Of a DNA stretch of 5,916 nucleotides, positions 1-5,916 are shown piece after piece (position 1 is the stretch's first letter; every line of letters starts with the position of its first letter). The position numbers and the translations under genes were made by a program. The DNA comes from Paracoccaceae bacterium (lineage in GTDB: Bacteria > Pseudomonadota > Alphaproteobacteria > Rhodobacterales > Rhodobacteraceae). The stretch covers positions 1-5,916 of the forward strand of contig JANSYB010000167.1 of the NCBI GenBank assembly GCA_024742655.1, written 5' to 3'. Under the pieces are notes generated by a model, which had not been told where the DNA came from, did not search any database, and saw only the letters and a list, made by a program, of their open reading frames with translations.

Positions 1-1609
1 GATGGGCCCGGATGGGCAGGCCGATCTTTGGTGCTGCACGCAGGGCCATTACATGGTGCGCAACACCTGTGCCGAGATCCTCGGCATGGATCAGGGCCAG
101 TTGCGTGTGACCGCCTCGGAAATCGGGGGCGGGTTCGGCGGCAAGACCACCGTGTTCCTTGAGCCGGTGGCGCTGATGCTGTCGCGGAAATCGTCGCGTC
201 CGGTCAAGATGGTGATGACCCGTTCCGAAGTGCTGCGCGCCACGGGCCCGACCGCGTCGAGTTCGGTCGATGTGCGAATCGGCATGACCAAGGATGGTCG
301 CATCACCGCCGGTTTCGCCGAGCTGCGTTACCAGGGCGGGGCCTATGCCGGCTCACCGGTGGAATTCGGCTCCATGTCGGCCTTTGCGCCCTATGATCTG
401 GACCACGTCAAGACCGTGGGATGGGACATCGTCACCAACCGCCCCAAACAGGCCGCCTACCGCGCGCCCGGCGCGCCGATGGCCGCCTTCGCGGTGGAAA
501 GCGCGATTGACGAATTGGCCAAGGGTTTCGGCCTCGACCCGCTGGAGGTGCGCCTGAAGAACGCCGCACGCGAGGGCACGCTGGCCTCTTACGGGCCCAC
601 CTATCCGGCCATCGGGCTGGAGGCGACGCTGCGAACGGCCAAGGATCACCCGCACTGGACCGCACCGCTTGGCCCCAACCAGGGGCGCGGCGTGGCCTGT
701 GGCTTCTGGTTCAACTTCGGCGGCGACACCTGCGTGTCGCTGAACATCACGCCCGATGGCACCGTCACCGTGTCCGAGGGCAACCCCGATATCGGCGGCA
801 GCCGCGCGTCGATGTCGATGATGGCGGCCGAAGAACTGGGCATCCCCTATGAAAAGGTGCGCACCATCGTGGCCGACACCGGCAGCCTTGGCCAGAACGA
901 GGTGACCGACGGCAGCCGCGTGACCTTTGCCGTGGGGCTGGCCACGATCGAGGCCGCCCGCGCCGCCAAGCGCGAAATGTGCAAGCGCGCGGCGATGGTC
1001 TGGGGCATCGACGAAGAGGCCGTGGAATGGAAGGACGGCGCCGCCCATCCCGCCGGGCCCAACGCGGGCGAGCACCCGCCGATGAGCCTGGCCGAGATCG
1101 CCGCGATCGCGTCGAACACCGGCGGCCCCATCGCGGGCCATCACGAGGCCAACCCCGAAGGGGCCGGCGTCAGTTTCGCCACCCACATGGTCGACACCGA
1201 GGTCGACCCGGACACCGGCGCGGTCAAGATCCTGCGCTACACCGTGTTCCAGGATGCGGGCAAGGCCGTGCATCCCGACTATGTCGAGGGTCAGTTCCAG
1301 GGCGGCGCGGTGCAGGGCATCGGCTGGGCGCTGAACGAGGAATACATCTATGGCGAGGACGGCATCCTGCAGAACGCGGGCTTCCTTGACTACCGTATTC
1401 CCGTGGCCTCTGACCTGCCGATGATCGACACTGTGATCCTGGAAATTCCCAATCCCGGGCATCCCTATGGCGTGCGCGGGGTGGGCGAAACCTCGATCGT
1501 GCCGCCACTGGCGGCCATCGCCAATGCCGTCTCCGAGGCGGCCGGCGTGCGCATGGTCGATCTGCCGATGTCGCCCCCCAAGGTGCTGGCGGCGATCCAG
1601 TCGAAGTAA
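1..1609 (+). CDS. Molybdenum hydroxylase large subunit (xanthine dehydrogenase/CoxL family), N-terminus missing
   Basis: This is the molybdopterin-binding catalytic subunit of a molybdenum hydroxylase. Such enzymes hydroxylate or oxidise a small substrate using water and pass electrons to FeS and FAD subunits, which are not in this window. The reading frame is open to the left edge. About 535 residues are visible against roughly 750-800 in the family, so 200 or more are missing. Visible motifs, numbered from the first Met at position 2, are GGGFGGK (42-48), the active-site loop AYRAPGAP (152-159), NPDIGGSRAS (261-270), QGGAVQGIG (433-441) and GVGE (493-496). Glu496 corresponds to the conserved catalytic Glu near the molybdenum. 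The loop is neither AYRCSFR of true form I CO dehydrogenase nor AYRGAGR of form II-like proteins, so a CO dehydrogenase name is not justified. The substrate is unknown. The stop is TAA at 1607-1609. The family call is secure. Confidence 0.93.
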   Translation, partial: MGPDGQADLWCCTQGHYMVRNTCAEILGMDQGQLRVTASEIGGGFGGKTTVFLEPVALMLSRKSSRPVKMVMTRSEVLRATGPTASSSVDVRIGMTKDGRITAGFAELRYQGGAYAGSPVEFGSMSAFAPYDLDHVKTVGWDIVTNRPKQAAYRAPGAPMAAFAVESAIDELAKGFGLDPLEVRLKNAAREGTLASYGPTYPAIGLEATLRTAKDHPHWTAPLGPNQGRGVACGFWFNFGGDTCVSLNITPDGTVTVSEGNPDIGGSRASMSMMAAEELGIPYEKVRTIVADTGSLGQNEVTDGSRVTFAVGLATIEAARAAKREMCKRAAMVWGIDEEAVEWKDGAAHPAGPNAGEHPPMSLAEIAAIASNTGGPIAGHHEANPEGAGVSFATHMVDTEVDPDTGAVKILRYTVFQDAGKAVHPDYVEGQFQGGAVQGIGWALNEEYIYGEDGILQNAGFLDYRIPVASDLPMIDTVILEIPNPGHPYGVRGVGETSIVPPLAAIANAVSEAAGVRMVDLPMSPPKVLAAIQSK

Positions 1610-1616
1610 GCAACCC

Positions 1617-1640
1617 GGCCCCGGGCGATTGTCCGGGGCC
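1617..1640 (+). terminator. Strong GC hairpin between the hydroxylase and moaD-like genes
   Basis: A perfect 8-bp inverted repeat, GGCCCCGG (1617-1624) and CCGGGGCC (1633-1640), extends inward by a G·U and a C-G pair to leave a GATT loop. It starts 7 nt after the hydroxylase stop and is followed by TTTCAG, which is only a short T-run. It could be a weak intrinsic terminator, or a processing or mRNA-stability element that sets different levels for the two genes. The hairpin itself is directly visible. Its role is inferred. Confidence 0.5.
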
Positions 1641-1662
1641 TTTCAGCCCACGGGCGAACGCC

Positions 1663-1908
1663 ATGGTGCAAGTGAAAATCTGGGGTTCTCTGGCCGCGTT
1701 CACCGATGACCGGCGCGAGGTCGAGATCGACGCGAAAAACCTGCGCGAATTGCTTGACGGGCTGGCCCGGGCCTATCCCGGGCTCAAGCCTCAGCTTGAT
1801 CGCGGTGTATCGGTGTCGATCGACGGACGCATATACAATGACAGCTGGTTCCAGCCGATCCGCCCCGACAGCGAGGTCGTTTTGTTGGCGCGGCTCAAGG
1901 GCGGGTAG
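1663..1908 (+). CDS. MoaD/ThiS-family beta-grasp sulfur-carrier protein
   Basis: This 81-residue protein has the length and pattern of ubiquitin-like beta-grasp sulfur carriers. It has an N-terminal beta strand (VQVKIWGSL), a helix around residues 27-39 (LRELLDGLARAYP), a central IDG turn (53-55), and a final strand LLARLKGG ending exactly in Gly80-Gly81. In MoaD and ThiS that C-terminal diglycine is adenylated and converted to a thiocarboxylate that donates sulfur, in MoaD's case to molybdopterin synthase. The gene lies 53 nt downstream of a molybdenum hydroxylase subunit on the same strand, which favours a molybdopterin-related job. No partner MoaE is visible, so it may be canonical MoaD or a dedicated paralogue. 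I therefore give no symbol. The ribosome site is weak: GGGCGA at 1652-1657, 5 nt before ATG. The start is supported because the protein begins directly with the first strand. Confidence 0.85.
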   Translation: MVQVKIWGSLAAFTDDRREVEIDAKNLRELLDGLARAYPGLKPQLDRGVSVSIDGRIYNDSWFQPIRPDSEVVLLARLKGG

Positions 1909-1914
1909 CCGCCC
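1899..1914 (+). terminator. Small inverted repeat at the convergent gene ends
   Basis: GGGCGG (1899-1904) and CCGCCC (1909-1914) form a 6-bp stem with loop GTAG. The loop includes part of the moaD-like stop codon. The repeat falls in the 8-nt space between two convergent genes, so it could slow polymerase arriving from either side. No T-run follows on either strand, so intrinsic termination is doubtful. Confidence 0.25.
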
Positions 1915-1916
1915 AG

Positions 1917-2909
1917 TCAGCCGCGCGGCATCGGCAAGCGTTCGATCGTGAAACCTTCCTGCTCCAGCAGATACAGCACACCGATGTCCCCCGGCAGATG
2001 CCCCGCCCCGGCGGCGATGAACACACGCTTGCCCGGTGCCTCGCGCAACAGAAGGTCGATCCAGTCGGCGTTGCGCCGTTCCAGCAGCATGTCGGACATG
2101 CGCTGAAAATCCTCTTCGGCCGTCGGTCCGCCGTATTTCAGCGAGATCAGGCGCGAAAACTCCCATGTCAGGGCGATTTCTTCGGCGAGGTAACGCTGCC
2201 GGATCGTGTAGGACAGGTCATCGGTATCGCCCGGCCAGGCCAGCGTCAGACGGATCAGGTCGATCTGTTTCTCGACCGGCTCCTCGTCGAGCAGGCGCAT
2301 CAACTCGCCGAACTGTTCCAAAGACCGGCTGGGATTGCCGATTTCAGCGGCGTAATCACCCACCAGCTTGTCGATACCATGCGCCTCAAGCGCGCCGCTG
2401 CGGGCCTCGCAGGGGCCGATGCCCAGCATCATCGTCGCCCAGAGCGGCTTGAACTTCGCGGCCATGAAGGCGGGAATGTTGCGCGCCTTCATCTGTTCGG
2501 AAAACGCCTGCCAGTCTGCCTCTCCCAGAAGGTCGGGCAAGGTCGGCCCCTCGGTGATGAACATGATCGACGGGTCCTCGGCCATGTCGCGCTGCATCTG
2601 CGCCTGATCCTCGTTCGAAATCTCGAGATAGACCTGATCGGCCGCCTCAATCATCGGCTTGAGCGCCTCAAGATGCGCATCCGTCTGTTCATGGCGGAAA
2701 TGGTAGGTGCCGAAAATCGTGATCTCTGTGCCGTCCTCGCGGGTGGCCCGCCACAGCAACCCCTCGGGATAGACGGTTGCGGCCACCTGCGCGTCCAGTT
2801 CCGCACGCTCCTGGTCTGAAAGGGTATCGATCAGGTCCTGCCCGTCACATGCCGCACTGACGGCCCCGGGCAAGGCAAGAGCAAACAGGATCGCGAGACA
2901 TCTCAGCAT
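1917..2909 (-). CDS. Exported TraB/GumN family protein
   Basis: The chosen Met (position 2909) gives 330 residues. It starts directly with a signal peptide: a short Arg-containing n-region, hydrophobic core LAILFALAL, and a likely signal peptidase I site after AVSA (residues 16-19). The -3 residue before Cys21 is Ser, so it does not fit a lipobox. The mature protein should be periplasmic. Family hallmarks of TraB/GumN (PF01963) are the early GTYH (67-70), the acidic YLE ending at Glu96, and the C-terminal GAGH (301-304) followed by LPGDIGVLYLLEQEGF. These conserved His and Glu residues are thought to make a metal-dependent hydrolase or protease site, though the function of most bacterial members is unknown. 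The frame opens 25 codons further upstream (position 2984), but that start would bury the signal peptide. The gene is divergent from groES and convergent with the moaD-like gene. No substrate can be inferred from its neighbours. Confidence 0.88.
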   Translation of the reverse strand: MLRCLAILFALALPGAVSAACDGQDLIDTLSDQERAELDAQVAATVYPEGLLWRATREDGTEITIFGTYHFRHEQTDAHLEALKPMIEAADQVYLEISNEDQAQMQRDMAEDPSIMFITEGPTLPDLLGEADWQAFSEQMKARNIPAFMAAKFKPLWATMMLGIGPCEARSGALEAHGIDKLVGDYAAEIGNPSRSLEQFGELMRLLDEEPVEKQIDLIRLTLAWPGDTDDLSYTIRQRYLAEEIALTWEFSRLISLKYGGPTAEEDFQRMSDMLLERRNADWIDLLLREAPGKRVFIAAGAGHLPGDIGVLYLLEQEGFTIERLPMPRG

Positions 2910-2918
2910 GAAACACGC

Positions 2919-2925
2919 ACCTTTT
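2919..2925 (-). promoter_or_regulatory. Ribosome binding site deciding the traB-like start
   Basis: Read on the minus strand, an AAAAGGTGCG stretch lies about 10 nt upstream of the ATG at 2909. It is a modest Shine-Dalgarno match. Together with the signal peptide it supports this start over the in-frame ATGs at 2939 and 2984. Confidence 0.4.
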
Positions 2926-2941
2926 CGACTGGTTTGCATCC

Positions 2942-2970
2942 AAGCTAGGGCCGCGCCCGAAGCGGTGCAA
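2942..2970 (-). promoter_or_regulatory. Possible weak promoter for the traB-like gene
   Basis: On the minus strand, TTGCAC (2970-2965) and TAGCTT (2947-2942) are separated by exactly 17 nt. They lie about 30 nt upstream of the chosen start codon. Each box matches only about half of the sigma70 consensus. Position and spacing make it the best candidate in the divergent region, but it could be chance. Confidence 0.25.
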
Positions 2971-3002
2971 TCTAAGGATGCCAAAAAATGCGCATACCAG
3001 TG

Positions 3003-3031
3003 TTGACAGCTCCGCGAACTCTCCTTAGCTA
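3003..3031 (+). promoter_or_regulatory. groESL promoter
   Basis: A perfect -35 box TTGACA lies at 3003-3008. A weak -10 candidate, TAGCTA, follows at 3026-3031 with a 17-nt spacer; TTAGCT one base earlier is an alternative. Transcription would start near 3037-3040, at the left arm of the CIRCE element. That is the arrangement expected if HrcA blocks initiation. The weak -10 box leaves room for the heat-shock sigma factor RpoH, which often shares groESL control in alphaproteobacteria. Which sigma factor acts cannot be settled from sequence alone. Confidence 0.65.
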
Positions 3032-3038
3032 TGCGCCG

Positions 3039-3065
3039 TTAGCACTCGACTACGGTGAGTGCTAA
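3039..3065 (+). promoter_or_regulatory. CIRCE operator (HrcA binding site)
   Basis: The inverted repeat TTAGCACTC-N9-GAGTGCTAA is an exact match to the CIRCE consensus, with a perfect 9-bp repeat and the standard 9-nt spacer (3048-3056). CIRCE is bound by the repressor HrcA, which GroEL keeps active. When unfolded proteins occupy GroEL, HrcA is released and groESL is switched on. The element sits just downstream of the -10 region and upstream of groES, and is likely transcribed as part of the leader. hrcA itself is not in the window. Confidence 0.97.
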
Positions 3066-3066
3066 T

Positions 3067-3082
3067 AGCTCCGCTAGGAGCT
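3067..3082 (+). other. Hairpin in the groES 5' leader
   Basis: AGCTCC (3067-3072) and GGAGCT (3077-3082) form a perfect 6-bp stem with a GCTA tetraloop, one base after CIRCE. Two further GGAGC copies occur at 3087-3091 and 3105-3109, the second overlapping the ribosome binding site. The left arm could therefore pair with any of the three. A role in translation or mRNA stability is conjecture. Confidence 0.45.
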
Positions 3083-3102
3083 TTAGGGAGCAACTTCAAG
3101 CC

Positions 3103-3108
3103 AAGGAG
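3103..3108 (+). promoter_or_regulatory. groES ribosome binding site
   Basis: AAGGAG lies 8 nt before the ATG at 3117. It is a near-perfect Shine-Dalgarno, as expected for an abundantly made chaperonin, and it fixes the groES start. Confidence 0.85.
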
Positions 3109-3116
3109 CGTAAGCT

Positions 3117-3428
3117 ATGGCATTTAAACCTCTGCATGACCGCGTGCTTGTTCGCCGCGTGGAGAGCGAAGAGAAAACCTCTGGTGGGCTGATCATCCCC
3201 GACAGTGCGAAAGAGAAACCCAGTGAAGGTGAAGTCGTTGCCTGCGGCGATGGTGCTCGCAAGGACAGCGGCGAGCTGATCGAGATGGCCGTTTCGGCCG
3301 GTGACCGCATCCTGTTCGGCAAATGGTCGGGCACCGAGGTCACGATCGACGGCGAAGAGCTGCTGATCATGAAGGAAAGCGATATCCTGGGCATCATGAC
3401 CGACGCGAAGGCCGCGAAAGCCGCCTGA
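3117..3428 (+). CDS. groES: Co-chaperonin GroES (Hsp10)
   Basis: GroES is the heptameric lid of the cytoplasmic GroEL chamber and is needed for ATP-driven folding of client proteins. The 103-residue product begins [14 protein letters not shown], the typical first strand. The mobile loop that contacts GroEL spans about residues 16-33, with GGLII at 23-27 as the hydrophobic contact (GGIVL in E. coli). The roof hairpin is near GDGARKDSG (44-52), and the conserved end [10 protein letters not shown] follows at 85-94. A short Ala/Lys-rich tail (DAKAAKAA) makes it slightly longer than the usual 95-97 residues. It is the first gene of the groESL operon, 53 nt ahead of groEL, under CIRCE control. Identification is certain. 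Confidence 0.99.
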   Translation: MAFKPLHDRVLVRRVESEEKTSGGLIIPDSAKEKPSEGEVVACGDGARKDSGELIEMAVSAGDRILFGKWSGTEVTIDGEELLIMKESDILGIMTDAKAAKAA

Positions 3429-3454
3429 ACGCCCCGGATTCTATCCTAAGCTGA

Positions 3455-5128
<1,674 letters not shown>

Positions 5129-5150
5129 GCCTTCGCTCAGCGAAAACGCG

Positions 5151-5178
5151 AAGGGGCTGCCATTTGGCAGCCCCTTTT
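5151..5178 (+). terminator. Intrinsic terminator of groESL
   Basis: An 11-bp perfect stem, AAGGGGCTGCC (5151-5161) with GGCAGCCCCTT (5166-5176), closes an ATTT loop. The T-run TTTT at 5175-5178 follows, and further T's come after CA. It starts 22 nt after the groEL stop. The convergent CMD-like gene ends at 5198, so the stem may also end that transcript, but on the minus strand the T-run is interrupted (CTTCGCGTTTT). A second small hairpin, TTCGC/GCGAA at 5132-5144, lies between the groEL stop and the main stem. Confidence 0.92.
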
Positions 5179-5197
5179 CATTTCAGGCGTTGCGGGA

Positions 5198-5563
5198 TCA
5201 ATCCTGCGCCTTGTCCCATTCCTCCTGCAGGATCGGCGCCGCCAGGGCCAGCGAGTGGATCCCCATGATCGAGGTCAGTTGCAGCACCTCGAGGATCTCC
5301 TCCTTAGTGGCGCCCTCGCGGATGGCGTTCTGCATGTGCCGCCGCACGCCCGGCGCCCACAGATGCGTGGTGGCCGCGTTGATCGCGATAAAGATCAGCT
5401 CCTTGGTTTTTTGCGGCAGCGGCCCCTGTTTCTGGGGCACGGAGCGGAATTGCAGAAACGCCTCGAGGTAATCGGGGTCCATCTCCTCCAGCATGTCCCA
5501 CATCGGGTTCCAGTCGTCGGTCTTTCGCTGTGCCTCGGTTGCGGGATAGTTCTTGTCGGTCAT
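5198..5563 (-). CDS. Carboxymuconolactone decarboxylase (CMD) family protein
   Basis: The product is 121 residues and belongs by pattern to the CMD/AhpD-like all-helical fold. The diagnostic stretch is HMQNAIREGATKEEILEVL (76-94), preceded by the helix TKELIFIAINAAT (53-65). AhpD-type peroxidase members have a CxxC pair just before this His; here the segment reads THLWAPGVRRH with no cysteine. The protein therefore resembles the decarboxylase or non-redox branch and should not reduce peroxides through thiols. Its substrate is unknown. The start at 5563 is preferred over the in-frame ATG at 5626 because it follows a strong GGAGG site and sits 1 nt after the stop of the upstream ThDP-enzyme gene. 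That arrangement indicates translational coupling and a shared pathway. The C-terminus ends LQEEWDKAQD. Confidence 0.87.
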   Translation of the reverse strand: MTDKNYPATEAQRKTDDWNPMWDMLEEMDPDYLEAFLQFRSVPQKQGPLPQKTKELIFIAINAATTHLWAPGVRRHMQNAIREGATKEEILEVLQLTSIMGIHSLALAAPILQEEWDKAQD

Positions 5564-5564
5564 C

Positions 5565-5916
5565 TCATCCTCCCCGGTGTTTGAAACTGTCGCGGCGGAA
5601 GGAATACAGCGCCGCAGGGTCCACATCCGTGTCGATCACCGCCGGTTTGCCGCATTCCAGCGCATCCTCGATCGCTTGTGACAACTCATCCAGCGTCGTC
5701 GCCTTGTACCCCTTGGCGCCATAAAGGTCCGCCAGCTTGTCGAAGGGCGGGCTGGAAATGTCCGCGCCGATATAGCGCTCGCCGAAGAAGTCGCGTTGAT
5801 AGGCCTTCTCGGCCCCCCAGCAGCGATTGTTCATCACCACCGTCACGGTGTTGATCCCGTAATCGACCGCGGTGCTGAGCTCCGACACCGTCATGCCAAA
5901 GCCCCCATCGCCCATC
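5565..5916 (-). CDS. ThDP-dependent enzyme, sulfoacetaldehyde acetyltransferase (Xsc)-like, C-terminal fragment
   Basis: This is the C-terminal thiamine-diphosphate-binding region of an acetolactate synthase-type enzyme; the rest lies beyond the right edge. Numbering from the Met at 5915, the ThDP/Mg motif GDG (2-4) is followed 24 residues later by NN (29-30), as expected for GDG-x(24-27)-NN. After it come CWGAEKAYQRDFF (32-44) and, near the end, FRRDSFK (106-112). As I recall the Xsc family, WGAEK after the NN and a C-terminal FRRDAMK-like stretch are characteristic, so Xsc or a close relative is the best guess. Xsc converts sulfoacetaldehyde and phosphate to acetyl phosphate and sulfite in taurine breakdown. 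Points against a firm name are the short tail after FRRD and a CMD-like gene, rather than pta, immediately downstream. Family membership is secure; substrate is not. Confidence 0.85.
   Translation of the reverse strand, partial: MGDGGFGMTVSELSTAVDYGINTVTVVMNNRCWGAEKAYQRDFFGERYIGADISSPPFDKLADLYGAKGYKATTLDELSQAIEDALECGKPAVIDTDVDPAALYSFRRDSFKHRGG
5569..5573 (-). promoter_or_regulatory. Ribosome binding site of the CMD-like gene
   Basis: On the minus strand GGAGG lies 5 nt before the ATG at 5563, inside the last codons of the upstream gene. The junction reads GGAGGATGAGATG: the upstream TGA stop and the downstream ATG are separated by a single G. This fixes the shorter start and suggests ribosomes reinitiate. 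Confidence 0.75.

Noticed and set aside
353..1462. Long 369-codon open frame on the minus strand opposite the molybdenum hydroxylase
   Set aside because: It is a shadow of the GC-rich plus-strand gene. The translation is rich in His, Gly, Arg and Ala with no recognisable motif, while the plus strand carries clear family motifs.
1465..2166. 233-codon minus-strand open frame spanning the hydroxylase end, the moaD-like gene and part of the traB-like gene
   Set aside because: It crosses three well-supported genes and both intergenic spacers, has no visible motif, and overlaps the traB-like gene on the same strand in another frame.
1998..2819. 273-codon plus-strand open frame opposite the traB-like gene
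   Set aside because: Its composition is that of an antisense shadow and it shows no domain. The minus strand has a signal peptide and conserved TraB/GumN motifs over the same bases.
2910..2984. Upstream in-frame extension of the traB-like gene (starts at 2939 and 2984)
   Set aside because: These starts would place 10 or 25 residues ahead of the signal peptide, and the 2984 start would overlap the divergent promoter region. The start at 2909 gives a clean signal peptide.
3008..3074. Direct repeat AGCTCCGC at 3008-3015 and 3067-3074 flanking CIRCE
   Set aside because: Eight bases in GC-rich DNA can recur by chance, the two copies have no symmetric relation to the promoter or operator, and the second copy is part of the leader hairpin.
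5564..5626. Upstream in-frame extension of the CMD-like gene to an ATG at 5626
   Set aside because: It would overlap the ThDP-enzyme coding sequence by about 60 nt, and its extra residues look unlike the family. The start at 5563 has a strong ribosome site.

Overview
The window looks like ordinary chromosomal DNA from an alphaproteobacterium, most likely Rhodobacterales (Roseobacter-type). It is GC-rich. The GroES and GroEL sequences look like that group as I remember it, and groESL sits under a perfect CIRCE operator. The taxonomic call is inferred from recalled protein similarity; no search was run. No mobile element, CRISPR array, tRNA or rRNA was seen.

Layout, left to right. (1) Positions 1-1609, plus strand: the C-terminal two thirds of a molybdenum hydroxylase large subunit (xanthine dehydrogenase/CoxL family). 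It is cut by the left edge. (2) 1663-1908, plus: a small MoaD/ThiS-type beta-grasp protein ending in Gly-Gly. A strong hairpin lies between it and the hydroxylase gene. (3) 1917-2909, minus: an exported TraB/GumN-family protein, convergent with the moaD-like gene and only 8 nt from it. (4) 2910-3116: a 207-nt divergent intergenic region holding the groESL promoter, the CIRCE operator and a 5'-UTR hairpin. (5) 3117-3428 and 3482-5128, plus: groES and groEL, closed by a strong intrinsic terminator at 5151-5178. (6) 5198-5563, minus: a carboxymuconolactone decarboxylase-like protein, expressed behind (7) 5565-5916, minus: the C-terminal end of a thiamine-diphosphate enzyme resembling sulfoacetaldehyde acetyltransferase (Xsc). 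This last gene is cut by the right edge.

Three functional units are visible. The left unit pairs a molybdenum enzyme with a sulfur-carrier-like protein of the kind used to build molybdopterin, so the small protein may support cofactor assembly or maturation for its neighbour. The middle unit is the chaperonin operon, probably repressed by HrcA through CIRCE. The right unit couples a ThDP enzyme and a CMD-like protein with a 1-nt stop-to-start gap. This suggests a two-gene catabolic module whose substrate cannot be read from the window.

I do not see strong evidence for a wholly new system. The two places most worth following are the Xsc-like/CMD pair, which lacks the phosphotransacetylase gene usually found beside xsc, and the molybdenum hydroxylase/MoaD-like pair.
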